A stretch of 64,000 nucleotides of DNA. Origin: Monocercomonoides exilis (lineage: Eukaryota; Preaxostyla; Oxymonadida; Polymastigidae). Under the pieces are notes generated by a model. The model was given only the letters and a program-made list of their open reading frames with translations. It did no database searches and was not told the DNA's origin. A program made the translations under genes and the position numbers. Within the stretch, counting starts at the first letter, position 1. Each line of letters begins with the position of its first letter. Shown one piece after another: positions 47,832 to 60,100 of the stretch. The stretch lies in the NCBI GenBank assembly GCA_001643675.2, contig LSRY02000015.1, positions 439,001 to 503,000 on the forward strand, given 5' to 3'.

Positions 47832-50800
47832 CTAAAACCCTGCTGTTTCTCTCCCCAAAATCGCCATTTTTCCCCAGTCTCCCATCAAAAGTGGCTTCTT
47901 CGATGTTTCCAGCGAGCGAAGAGGGACAAAATCTTTCTCATTCCCCTTGAATGTTGGCATCACAGCAGCTGGCTTGGGCTTGTTGGCTGGTTTTTCTGGT
48001 TCTTCGATAGAAGATGGAGAAGAAGAGGAAGAAGAAGAGGAAGAAGAAGAGGAAGAAGAAGAGGAAGAAGAGGAGGAAGAGGAGGAGGAAGAGGAGGAAG
48101 AGGAGGAGGATGATTGAGTATTGGATGAAGAAGAAGGTTTTTCGTTTGAAAACTTTTTCTTGGGGGCTTTTTGAGCATTTGGAGAAGAATATGAAGAAGA
48201 AGAAGAAGAAGAAGAAGAAAGAGAAGAATAAGTATCACCCGAAGAAGCTGAAGCAGAAGCAGAAGAAGAAGTCATTCCTGTCTTCCCTTTCCTATCAACA
48301 CGAGCTTTCGCCTTTGGCGCAGAATTAGCTGGGGAATATGAAGAAACAGGAGTTGAATACGAAAAAGCTGATAGCGTTTGTTGTTTTTCTCTTTCTTTCT
48401 CCTTCTCCTTCTCTTTTCCCTTTCCTCCTTTGCTCTTTTTATCCTTTTTGTCCTTTGAATCATGTTCTGGTGTGTAGCTTGACACAAACCCAGTTCCATA
48501 TGCAGGAGAAGAATAAGAGGAATAAGACGAATAAGACGAATAAGAAGATGAAGCAGAGGCAGAAAAAGAAGAGAAGGAGGAAGAGGAGGAAGAAGAAGAA
48601 GACCCACCAGGCACATAAAACAGTTCAGTTCCTGTAAGCATCTTCGGAGCATCTCTCTGCTTCTGTCCGTTTTCTCCCTTTTTCTCTCCTTTTTTATCAT
48701 TCATCTTCTTCTTCTCTTCTTTTTGCTCCTTTGTTTGTGTTTGTGACTGTTTTTGTGATTCAGCTACAGTTCCTGTTGTTTCTACTGCCATCTGCTGTGC
48801 ATCTTCCCAGCTAACCTCCCACTCGTCTCTATTGCTGCTATACGTATCACTGCCTTCCTTCTTCTCTTTCTCTCTTCTTTCTCCTCTTCCCCTCCTCTCC
48901 CTCCCACTCCCACTGCCTCTGTAGCTCTCATCAAACAGCTCAATCGGAAACCTCAAGCTCCCCATGTCCTCTGGAGGCGGCTTCACTCGGAATTCTTCTT
49001 TCTTCGCACGCACCTCAGCTATCTTTGCTGGAATCTCGTCTTGTGACATCGGCACATCAATGCCAAGCTCAATCAGACCAGCTGTGATGGCGTGGGTGAG
49101 CTTCAGGATTGACGGGGCGGATTCAGATGAAGAAGAAGAAGAAGATGTTGATGATGATGATGATGATGAAGCAGAAACAGAAGAAGAAGAAGCAGAAGAT
49201 GAACCTCCCTCCGCTTCTTTGCTCTCTTCAGCGTGTGGTGGATGATGTGGTTGCGTCTGCCTTTTCTTCGCCTCTTCTTCTCTCTCTTTCTTTTTGTCTG
49301 GCAGCATCTGATAATCCTTCGGAATCCCCTCTGGCCGCCCTTCTTCTTTCTCTTTCTTCTCCTCGTTCTTCTTCCCTTTCCCTTTGCCTTTCTCTTTTTC
49401 TTTCTCTTTCTCTTTCTCTTTCTCTTTCTCTTTCTCGTTTTCTTTCCCTTTCCCTTTCTCTTTGCCTTTTTTCTCTTTGCCTTTCTGTTTCTCGTCAGAC
49501 TTCGAATCTTTCTCTGATTCAATTTCCTCTTTTTTCTCTTTTTTCTCTTCTTTTCCTTCTCCTTCCTCAGTTGCAGTTGTCGAATCAGAAGAAGAAGAAG
49601 CAGAAGCAGAAGCAGAAGCAGAAGATGAAGACAAAGCCATCAAATTCCTCTTCTGCTTCTGTGCCGGAGGTGCGTGCTGCATCAACAGCCGTATCAACAC
49701 ATCGCATTTGTCCATCTCATCGCTCCATGGGTGGAACATCGCCACGCTCTCTTCCCACTTCTTCCTCTTCTCTTCCAACTCTTTCCGCTTCCGCTCTCTT
49801 TCTTCTTGGAGCTTCGCTTCTCGCGCTTCTCTGAATTTTTATTATTATTATTATTATTATTATGGTTATTGTTATTATAATCGTTAGGATTATTATAAAA
49901 ATTGATAAAAATTAAAAAAAAAAAAGATTATAATAAAAACATGAATACATAAATTAATGAAGCAAATGGTCATATCACATATGTATAAATATAAACATAA
50001 GCAGATAGGGAAAAATAAATAAATAAATAAATAAATAAAAATCAGTTATCTTATTTTAACCCCCATATTGCATCTTCATCCAAACCTTGCTTTTCTCATT
50101 TTTTCGCGCTGCTCCTCCTTCTCTTGCTCTTTCAGCTTCTGAATCTCTAACAAATAGTCGTTGTAAGCATCCTGCTCTTTGTGGTACCTTTCAACTTCTT
50201 TGTCCCAATCCTCGTCTTTCACATCTCTTTCGGCTTGCAGCTTCTTGATTTCTTCTGGATCAACTCGCTTTGTTGCTTCTGTGCGCTGGCGCCGCGCATC
50301 CTCAAGCCTCTTTTTCTCCCTTTCTATCCACGATTGGCGCATTTCTATCTCGCGATTTTGAATTGCCACTGCATTCTGCATCGCGCGTAACTCTCTGAAA
50401 GCAACGTTTTTTTGTTCTAATTTCTTTTTCAATTCAGGAAACATAGAATGAGCAGCTTTCAAGCGTGTAATCTCGCCTGTCATTAACTTTTGTTCCCTCA
50501 ATGTTAATGTATTTATTTCAATCTCATGCATTTTTTCCCTGAAAAAAAATTCTTGAAATAATAACTGCAAAAATGATTCAAACCCAATAAGCTTATCCAA
50601 TCTCTCTGGAGTATCACATGGAAGTTTTTGTCTATATGCATTATATTGTTGAGTCTTAATAAAAATATTTCAGTAACTTGATATCTTCAGAAATTAGGCA
50701 TACCAATTGATTAAACACTCTTTCTTTTGTTTCAACGTTATGCTTGTATTCCTCAAGCTTTTCATTTTGGGCTTTTAGCTCCTTTTCAGCGTTTGAAATG

Positions 50801-51101
50801 TTTGCTTCGGTGCGCCGAATGTTGTAATCAAACTTTCTAATATCGCGCTCTTGTTGTTGCTTTCGAAAATAGAAATCACGCTTTGAAAACGATTTCATTA
50901 TATGTCATAGGTAAGAAGAAAGTTGAAAGGAAGCTGAAACTTATTATATCATACGATTTTCTGTTCGACAACTCGTGTTTCATCAGTGATCCTGCGAAGT
51001 GTTGCAAAGTGGGCGTTTTCATTTGCTGGGCGTACCTTTGTAAGTTTTTCTGCTCCTTTTGGAAGTTTTTCTTCCTCCTTTGTTGGATTTTTTGAAGTCA
51101 T
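47832..51101 (-). CDS. BFR1/proton-pump-interactor-like coiled-coil protein with long low-complexity tail
   Basis: Exons 51101-50955, 50880-50704, 50654-50584, 50538-50086 and 49830-47832 give 948 aa in frame. The N-terminal ~320 residues are coiled coil with the pattern YNAYRQKLP, ERLDKLI, TLTLREQKLMTGEITRLK. This resembles the conserved core of yeast BFR1 and plant PPI proteins, which bind ribosomes, mRNPs or membrane partners. A conserved-looking block follows (WEESVAMFHPWSDEMDKCDVL). After it come about 500 residues of Lys/Glu repeats, poly-Ser (one run of over 25) and Tyr-Ser repeats. The tail ends with KDFVPLRSLE and MGDWGKMAILG, a possible short motif. The last intron (49831-50085) holds an ATT microsatellite. 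The splice model is secure; the family link is moderate. Confidence 0.7.
49840..49862. repeat. (ATT)n microsatellite at the acceptor end of an intron
   Basis: Eight or so ATT units on the plus strand, immediately upstream (in transcript sense) of the TTCAG acceptor of the last intron of the BFR1-like gene. It takes the place of the usual pyrimidine tract. Confidence 0.75.
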
Positions 51102-51524
51102 TCAGATAGTTATAACAGGAAAGATTCTCTCCAAATGATCAAACCATATTTTTCAATAACACCTTTCAGTTCTGCAGTTGAGATTTTTCGGATTTAAAAA
51201 GAAAGTTTCAAAAATAATCAATGTATGTTCCTTTTAAACTTCTCATGTGATTTAGATTAATCACTTAACAGAGAAATACATCCATATGAAAAAGGAAAAA
51301 TTAATGTGAAAAAAATATCTCTAATTTATAAATGGATACAGCAAAAGAAAAAGACTAAATACTAACTATATAAAACAAATGTGTGAGCATCAACTTCAAA
51401 GAACATAATTTATGAAAATTTTTAATAAAAAATTTTTCATTAAACAGGAAATGATGAAATGAAATGAATGAAATGGTAATGAAATGTAATTTTTCCGAGA
51501 AACAATAAATAAGCACGTGGATGT

Positions 51525-52330
51525 TCAAGAAATGTACTGTCGAGTTTTGGATTCGTTTTTATCTTTTTTCAGTTCTTCAATGATCTTCATGTAATGAACT
51601 TCGCACTCTGCATTTTGCCAAATATGAGATAAGAAAGGAAAAGTTGATGAAGGTGGGAAGTGAGAAATAAATAAATAGGAAAATAAAAAATAAATAAAAA
51701 ATAGAGAGAAAGAGAAAGAAAGAAAGAAAGAGAGTTAGAGAGAGAGAAAGAGAGAGAGAGAAAAAGAGAAAGATAAAGATTAAAAAATAGAGAAAAAGAA
51801 AAAGAAAATTGGTCATAACAAGTTGAAAATAATACTCCTGATACCTCGAAGCCTGACATTCATTTCTTCAAAAGCTTTTTGTGATGTTTCTTCTTCTGTT
51901 TGCCTGATTGCCTTTTGCACAATCACATTGATATCCTTCAATGAAAATTTAACCTCAGAAGATTTTGCTGAACAAATGCGATCTTGCAGTTCTAATGGTA
52001 GCGTTTCAAATACACTTGCTATTTCAATAAAAAATTATAAAGTGACAAATAAAATACAATAATAAGATAATTCATATATTCAATTGAATTCAAACTTGGT
52101 ATTAAATTTTTTTTTTGATACTTCTCCGACGATAACGGATTCATTGTTTCAGAAAGGGATGGCAACGTGATAGTTTCATCACCTTCGTCACGGGAAGCAT
52201 CGGGAGATAAAAGCTTTCTGTGAAGCTGGTTCAAGTCCATTGGATGAAATGGAAGAGGAATTCCCGTTGGAAATCTTCTTTGAAATTTTAGATAATTGTA
52301 TTGGTCGTCAAAAACAGACGTTGAAGCCAT
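51525..52330 (-). CDS. Small protein of unknown function, 3 exons
   Basis: Exons 52330-52096, 52018-51845 and 51607-51525 give 163 aa ending in TGA. The first intron is GTTTGA to AATAG (77 nt). The second is 237 nt, GTATCA to TGCAG, and contains a long pyrimidine (sense strand) tract. The N-terminal ~80 residues are Pro/Ser/Leu-rich (FPTGIPLPFHPMDLNQLH); the C-terminal half is helical (VFETLPLELQDRI, then a Glu/Lys coiled coil). In-frame ATGs upstream, the furthest at 52399, could add up to 23 residues. No family is recognised. It shares a divergent promoter of 151 bp or less with cyclin H. Confidence 0.72.
51701..51800. repeat. GA/AAT-rich purine tract inside an intron
   Basis: About 100 bp of GAGA, GAAA and AGAT units. 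In the transcript it is a CTTTCTCTCT pyrimidine tract in the 237-nt intron of the small 3-exon gene, far upstream of the acceptor. Confidence 0.7.
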
Positions 52331-52481
52331 GAATAAAATCGTATCTTTTCTGGAACCCATAAGTATAAAATAAGATTTCATTTTCATTGCAATCTTCATT
52401 TGAGAAAATTTTAATAAAGCTTTATTCCAAAATGTGAATCGTTAAGAATATTTCATAAGAAAAAATTGAACCATTACTAAA

Positions 52482-53658
52482 ATGCTTGCTTCTTTCGAGC
52501 AGTCCTCTCATCGAAAGAAATGGCTATTTACAAAGGAATATTTGAAAGAAAATGAAAAGAATTTGTATAAAGATGAAGAGCTTGAATTAAACATTCAGAA
52601 TATTCTGCGCTATTTTGTTTCTTGTATGAATTCAATTATCGATTATCTTGTTCTTTATTGTTTTATGAGACATTCAACAGATGGGAAAAGAAGCTCATTC
52701 TAGTCAAAAAGTTGTTGAGCACGCAATTTATTATTTTAAGCGTTTATACACGAAGTGTGGCAATGCTTTTTCGCATAACAAATAATTTTGGTATACTTTT
52801 AGGGTTACAATTTATGATATAGATCCTCACCAAGCTGCAATGACGTGTTATAGAATTGCGTTAAAATTTGTGGAAAATTCATTTGGAATTGACTTATTTC
52901 GGATTTTTCAATCTAAATCATCTGATTCAACTTTTCTCATATCCAAAACAGACGAAAGTTACATGGAATATTTTATTCTTCCGGAAATTGATTTTGATCT
53001 TGTGATTTATGTACCAAGTCGTATTCTTCTTCAATTTTGTGCTGACTCTCAAGTCGATGAATCGGTTATCTATCTTGCTAATTGCACCCTCAATGATACA
53101 TATTTCCTTGATTTCGCTTTAACTGATTCTCCTTATGCAATTGCAATCGCCTGCTTATATTTTGTATGATAAATTCTGTTTATTGTTGTGTATGTTCACA
53201 AAAATAATATTTATTATATATTTTATTCAGGCTGCAACTGTTCATAAAATAGATCTTCGTGAATACTTGGGTTCATTAACAATAGACTTAGATAGAGTAT
53301 GCTATCCCACAGATTTTTTTTTAATTTTTTATTTATTGACACAAAATTTCAAAATTTTGTATTTAGATGTTTGAGATGTTCGATGAAATTAAGCAATTTT
53401 ATCTCTCTCCGTTTAATCCAGGTTTGACTTAAACCATTCATCAGCTTGTTTTATATAAATTACTCCAACTTTATGTTTGATTATTTTTTAAAACTTTGCT
53501 GCTGTTCGTTTGCATTCTCTCGTTTAGAAGCTGCGGAAATTTCTTTAAAAAAACTGTATAAATATCAATTATATTACCAACCAAAGAACGTTTTGAAAAA
53601 TGAAAAGGATTGGAGGGAATGGTGTGAGAATTCCAAAGATGAAAAAAAAGAGGAATGA
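52482..53658 (+). CDS. CCNH: Cyclin H-like (TFIIH/CAK regulatory subunit)
   Basis: Exons 52482-52616, 52681-52754, 52803-53163, 53231-53296, 53367-53421 and 53528-53658 give 273 aa. The start FEQSSHRKKWLFTKEYL matches the cyclin H N-terminal signature (S-S-Q-(K/R)-x-x-W-x-F). The first cyclin fold follows: VVEHAIYYFKRLYTK, then DPHQAAMTCYRIALKFVEN, equivalent to MYFKRFYL..HPRIIMLTCAFLACKVDE in animals. A second, weaker fold contains LADSQ-type helices and FALTDSPYAIAIACLYF, where helix-rich SPYAIA fits TPSQIALTAI. With CDK7 it would phosphorylate the polymerase II tail and CDKs. It is about 50 residues shorter than animal CCNH. Donors are GTTTCT, GTGTGG, GTATGA, GTATGC and GTTTGA. Confidence 0.8.
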
Positions 53659-54459
53659 TGTCGTGTAGTTTTTTTTAAAATTAAGTTTTATTTATTTAAA
53701 CAAAGATTTTAAAAAAAAAAGGGAGAAATGTATGCGCTTTAAATTAAATCTGTTTGTTGTCTAAGCATTAATTTTGAAGGATATAATCGATTTGATCTAC
53801 ACACAAAAAAATCAAAAGATCAAATAGATAAAAATTTTTTGTGATGATTCAAATGTTTGTTGTTTTTGAAACACTGTTTGAGGCAAATTTTTTACAATTT
53901 TGATAAAAATTGTTATTTGTTCCAAACTTTTTCTGCTATGTTATAATTAAAAGTCTTCCATTGCAACGCCTTTAAATATCGAATATCTTTAAAATTGATA
54001 TAATTACTTGAAAATATAGTGTGGAACAAAATTCATAAGCTAATAAATTTTGTCCCATTTGATAAATTTAGAGAACAGACCAGTTGGACGGAAAATGCAA
54101 ATTTGAAATAAACGAGAAAACTCAATTCTCAATGAGTGTTCAATAAATAAATAAAAATTTAATTTCATTAACTTGAAAAATCAAAAAGCATAACAACTAT
54201 AAATGCAGCTGTATTGAAAAAAATATAGAAAAAATAATCCATGAAATATATATTTTTTGAAAAAAATGGCTTCAACATTGAACTTTTCGAATAATCCTTC
54301 TTATTTGAATTACCATCGTTCTTTAATTAGGAACTTTTTCTTAAACCAGGGTATATTCTTCTTTGATTATTCACACTAATTTTCTTTAAGTTTAAAGTGA
54401 ATTTTGAATATCTTTTTTGAATAAAAATCAAAACATCTTTATTAATAGCAATCTTTATA
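53659..54459. other. AT-rich spacer, nothing supported
   Basis: About 800 bp downstream of cyclin H, very AT-rich, with no frame of interest. It ends at the tail of a decayed transposase. Confidence 0.45.
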
Positions 54460-56200
54460 TTAATTCACAAAGAAGTCAAAACACACACACTTTTTCAAGA
54501 AGTTAATTGAATTGGATTGAACAGTAAAAATCTTAATAGTACTGAAATTCTTTGCAAAGTTTGCATCATCATCGTACGAAATTAAAAGTCGCTTTTTCTT
54601 AACTTTTCTTTCTCTCAATTCATGCTTGTTTAATGTTTTCTCATAATTCAAACTCTTCTCCTTTGGCTCATTTATGTCGCTCAGCAATTTCATTAACTGA
54701 TTTCTTGATTGTTACACTTTTTTCGTGCGAATTTTCACAGAAATGCTGTCATCCTTTTTATCTGGAAAATTTGTGACAGATGTTTTCTTTCCTTCTGCTG
54801 GCTTCATGTTGCTACTATCCATATGACTTCTTCATGTTTTTATCCATTTGTTTGTGGGAGAAAATTTTCCATTCAACTCCGAATCCCAGCTTTATTTTTT
54901 TTTTTCTGTTCTTTGCAAAACGGGTGAATCAGAAACTTTTGACAGAACAGGTGCTGCCATCACAGGCCAAATACAAGTTTTCTGAAACGGGCTTTATGTA
55001 GTTAATGGAGATGTTGAAGAAGTGAGTGCTTCAGGAAGAACTTTTGCTAATTCACTTCGAAACGAAGAGGAAGAATGTGGTTGCGGTGGGTTGAAATTGT
55101 CATTAAAAGTCTTTTTAAATCTTGCAAATATGCTGCTGTTTCATGGCTGAAGAAGATGAGAGAGATTTGGAGGAAATCTCATCATTATTATTCCTTGTTT
55201 ATCTGCGCATTTCTCAACTTTTTCATTGATGTGAGAAGGATGGTTATCAAGAAGGAAAACAGCTTTTGGCATATTTGAGAGTTTCATTTTTGTATTAATC
55301 GAAGGTATCCAATGAGAAATCATGATAGTTTCAAAGATTGATGGATTTTTCCATCCTGAAGATGATGAGATAAAACGTTTGTTGAATGACGGAAGAGTTC
55401 GAAATTCTATTGGAAGCTTTCGACTGGAATAAAGGAGAAAAGAAGGCAAAGACGATCCATCAGCACAAACGCAAACACAAAGAGTCGAATTTGCTGTTTT
55501 GTTGGGAATTGGATGTGACGGAGGTATTTGATTTCTCAAATACACTCACAGCTTGCGTGAGCTTTCTCCACATCTCAAAGATGTTTCATCGAAATTCAAT
55601 ATACCGTTTTCACCTATATTGCATGTTTCCAAAACATTTTTGAATTGATCAAACCATTTACGGATGCCATATGGTGACTGTGCCAACATTTTGGATCGTT
55701 CCATTTGTTTGAATAATGCAGATTTGAGAATTTTGTTATGATCGATCATATAACATGCAGCTGAAATACATGGAAATTTTATTTTTGTTTTTTCCTTAGA
55801 GTTTTCTTCATTATAATCTTTCATCTTAATAACAAAGAAAAATTAAAAAAAATAAGAAAATTGCACTTCAGATCATTTTGAAGATATCTTTCACTCGAAC
55901 AACCTTCCCTTCTGACAGCATAACAAGTATTTTGTTTTCGATTGTTTCAATCATTGAGTCTGCAATAATGGAAGGTCTACCATTGATTCCAACTTCTCTG
56001 TTATTCTTTTGGGCATTCACTCCTCGATACTAAGAGCCTTTCGAAATAATGCCAGATCCTATTGCCACACCAGGTGACACAACATTATTCTATTTGATTT
56101 CAAAAATTTTCTTTGAAATGCTGCCCAATTTCCTTATTTCAGCACATGCCAATTTTTTTTGAAGGTCTGATGCAGAAAGTTCGCAATGGTTTGTCATTTT
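54460..56200 (-). pseudogene. DDE transposase (CENP-B/pogo-like), decayed copy 3
   Basis: Strongly degraded relative of the transposases near 19-22 kb. From 56197 leftwards: MTNHCELSASDLQKK, then a frame with two in-frame TAG codons, then INGRPSIIADS (the GRP block of the other copies). An intron position near 55825 resembles theirs (acceptor TTAAG followed by ATG). Catalytic pieces remain: LNFDETSLRCGE (first Asp), a TGA and frame change at ~55545, VCADGSSLPS, VFLLDNHPSHIN (second Asp) and SHLLQP followed by TGA. The third region reads on as SSIFARFKKTF. A Lys-rich segment at 54540-54700 resembles the C-terminal tail of copy 2. It is clearly non-functional as read with the standard code. Confidence 0.8.
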
Positions 56201-57135
56201 TATGGTTTTGATCTTTCGACTAAAATAATGTAATTTTTAAAAAGGAAACGAAAATCATTCGATCAAATATGTTTCATCATAAATAAATTCCATATAATCA
56301 ATCTTAGATTATTTCTTCATGTTTCACAATTTGCAATTTTGTTGTTTGTCTTCTCTGAAATATTTCGTTGTTTCTTCAATTTTTAGGCAATCATTGACAT
56401 AAAATAAAAAAATACAATGAAATCCAACTGTTTGAATTTTGAGAACGATTGTCTGAAATTGGATGAACAAATATCAGTAACGATTGCGAAATTAATATGT
56501 GACATAATTTTGTTTAGTCCGAGTACTAGAAAAAGTACCGGGTTTTAGAACGATGGTAGTCAAAATGCAAATATGTAAAAAATGATGAATATACACGTTT
56601 GTGAAGTACATCAATTCTGAAAATAACACAACTGTGGAATGAAAAAAAGCAGAGCAAGAAAAATGACTGATTAATAAATTTCAACAGGCTTTTCAAAAAT
56701 AAGATTAACAAAGAAATCCAAAACAAACTGGGGAATGATGTGAAACAACAAAAAACAGATGATGAAAATTATGAATATTGCTGATTATTGAACAAAAAGC
56801 TTGATTTCACACAAAAAATCTGATTCTTTCAAATGAAACAATTTCACATGAATAATAAACAGAAAAAAATTGACAAACAGAATTCAGGCAAATGCAAATG
56901 CAAATGCAAACAAAAGTGAATGCACAGCAGCGGAAGATGCTGCTGATTTCACAAATAAAACACAAGACAGGGAGATACAATATCTTCAAAAGATTCAGGA
57001 TTTCAAAAAGTCTTCATTTCCTTTTTCCATTTCCTCCTCAGCTCAATTGAGTGCTTTTCGAATTGATTGAATGATTATCATTTGATGGATTCTTTGACTG
57101 AGCTGATTTCTTCCTCTTTTTCCCTTTGTTTTCGC
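56201..57135. other. AT-rich spacer upstream of the decayed transposase
   Basis: About 930 bp between the transposase relic and the 3' end of the second receptor gene. A short tandem GCAAAT repeat (about four units) lies near 56890. Small frames here have no recognisable features. Confidence 0.45.
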
Positions 57136-60100
57136 TCATCTGTCTGTTGTGCTTATCTGGTTGCTTCCATCTTGTTCTGAGTCTTCGATATATATCACTG
57201 CATCTGACATCGTGAGCATCACCGCTCCTTCTGGAAATCGCTGGATGAACTCGCGCTTCAGACCTTGAAGAGACAGCCGCTTTTCACTCTCTGATGACAG
57301 GCACGACAGAATCATGGGCAACAGCACCGACTCTTCTGCTTCCTTCATGCTTGGCCTCTCTCCATTCACGATCTTCTGCCCTGCCACCTCTGCCTCATAC
57401 TCCCCAAACGGGATTTGAAGGGTCAGACACTCCCACAGCATCATCCCAATCGAGAATGACACCGACTCCTTTGTTGCTCCCATCTTCTTGTTCATCTGCA
57501 GCTCTGGCGCCTTCCACCTCAAACACTCTTTTTTGAAGCTATCTTCATCCTCAAAGGCTGATGAGGGAAGGGAGTCATCGTCATCATTGCCACTGGCAGA
57601 TGTCACAACTGTTGATGACGAGATGGAGGATGAATCTGAGTCATCATCGGACAATAAGTCTGAATGCATCACAATGCAGATCACCATGTGCTCGGAGAAA
57701 AGAACAATGTGAGGGCTCAGATTGGAAAGAGATTGAAGAGGGTTTTCCATCTCATCAATTGAATGGAGTGCGAGATTAGCAACCCAGAACAGGATTTGGG
57801 CAGCTGTCTGCTCTCTTTCCTTCAATGTGCCAATTGCCATCTCTTTTGTCTTATTCAGCCCATGCAGCAGCATGAACAGTGAATCCCTCAAGTCCACAAT
57901 CAGCTTCTCATGAGGAGACGAGCACGCCATTGCATCCACAAGATTCGACATGGATGAAGTTGTTGGGCACAGATCCTCCCCTCGAACAAATGTGGAATCT
58001 GAGTCAGTTGAACATGTTGAAGAAATTGATGGTGATGGAGTCTGTTTTCTTATTTCCTCTTCCTCCTCCTTTTCCAATGCCCAATCAGGAATCTTGTCTG
58101 AATCTCTTCCAAGGATGTATTCTGTTGAACCACTCTCAGAAAGAAGATGCTCTGATGACTCAGAATGTTGCATATTCGTATCATACACCCTCTTCTTCAT
58201 CCTTTCTTCATTCTTCTTCTCTGCCTCCATCTCTGCTCTCCTCCACTGCTCTTCAGGTGACATCTCCATCGTCACCATCTCAATCAGCTTCGGATCCTTT
58301 TTCACTGTGTCATTCACAATCTCTTCCAATTCTTCTGTCCTTCTCTTTTGTTTCCTCCACCGAAGTGTTGAAATTACTGCAACAATTAGAATAAACAAAA
58401 GAACAACAACAAGGATAATAACAATCAACAACCAATACGATTTCCCTTCTTTTCCTCCTTCAACTATCCTTTCATCTCCATCAACCTTGGGCTCGCTTCT
58501 GTTCTTCACAATGAAAGAATCAGTGGATAATTGTTTGTCAACATCTCCAAACAGAATGCTCACTCTCACCTCTGCCTCTTCTCCTGCATCACTTATCATC
58601 TCCCTTGACACCTTCCCTTCAACTTCTGTCTCCGATACATATCCACTCTCATCAAATACAAACTTTTCTATCTGCTTTTCTTCTCCAATCTGCTTTACAA
58701 CCATGAATGACAAGTTGCAAGGCAGCAGCAGCTCCCCTTTGAACGCAATCTCAACTTCTGCTCCTTCTTCCCTTGTTTCAACACACTCCAACACCGGAAT
58801 GAAGAAAGGCGATGCTCTTTCAGAAATAATTCCTTTAATTAGACAACCCTCATTCAATATCCACATCGATGAGTCATCCTTCACTCCATCTCCACCTTTC
58901 AAACTGGAAATGGTCAATGAAGCAGAATCAGAGCAGATGATATTTCTTCTCAATGATGGATATTTTGTATTCACAGGGTTGTTATTGCTGAAGTTTCCTG
59001 CTTTAATCTTCACATTCCCACTTGATATGGATAGTCCACCTGATGAAGCATTCAAAATTGTTACATCCTTCATCGCCAATGAAGAGTTAGTCGAATGAAC
59101 AAGTGATCCACTCCATTCACATATTTCTTTAAATGCATTATTTCTCTCATTCTTACTCTCTTTTGCTAACAATCCTTCAAACTCACATATGTGCATGGAA
59201 ATATCCTTCGTATTTCTCATCTCCATCATGCTTCCTTTGTCAGACAGAGAATTACAGGCTGAACAGGAACAGTTAGAAAGAACAATTTGAGCAGATGTCG
59301 AGGAAGCGGAAAGAACAGAAGCTCCTTCTGAATTCCTCGAGCAGTTCTTGAATGAGGAACCTCCAACTGAAACGCTTCCCGAAGCTGAATCATTTATTGA
59401 AAAGATACAGCTATCAGACAACTTCACTCCATCAGCATCAATTCCATTCAGCACAACACTTCCACATTTCCCAATCTCAACAACATTTCTTTTTGATTCA
59501 ATCTGTTCCAGTTTGAAATTTGTCATCGAAATCTGATCCCCACAAAACTGAAAAAAAGGATTCTTGAACGAAAGGAGCGACACTGAGCAGTTGTCAACAT
59601 GAACAATCCCTTTTACAACGCTCAACAATGTCGAGTTGAGAACAACAGAAGGTTGATTGATATTTGACCCCCCAACAGAAGAGAAGTCAACAAATGAAAG
59701 AGAAAGCTGGCCACTTGATTCATGAATAATGGAACTGCCGGAATACGAAAGCGATTGATCAAAGTTGAATTTCACACTCTCCATCCGAACTTTCTCAGAA
59801 GTTTTGAGAAGATTTCCCTCGTTGATATTTATTGTTGAGTTCAGATGCACCAAAGCAGTTGAGGGAGACTCAAGTGAGCGGATGATCACATCATGCACAT
59901 CACACTCCCCATTGATGATCGTCTCCTTTGAGATCAACAGCTGAGAATATGATGAAGGAATGGTGTGTTGAACTCCAACATCCAATGATTGACAAGGTGC
60001 ACTCAACTCTCCACATTGCTTGCTGTCTCCATGGTTGCCTGTTGCTGAAGAGGAGACAAATATCGTCTCACTCTGATATTTCACAACCCTCAGCAGAAGA

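Noticed and set aside
46321-47840. CRISPR-like or tandem-spacer arrays in repeat-rich spacers
   Set aside because: The repeats are simple-sequence purine or ATT tracts without unique spacers of constant length, and the genome is eukaryotic.
49109-49887. Plus-strand frames of 167-241 codons over the BFR1-like gene
   Set aside because: They are shadows of GAA/TCT trinucleotide repeats. The minus strand has a five-exon model that closes in frame.
55141-55824. Two minus-strand frames as independent small genes
   Set aside because: Together they spell one DDE transposase core interrupted by a stop and a frame change, so they are pseudogene fragments.
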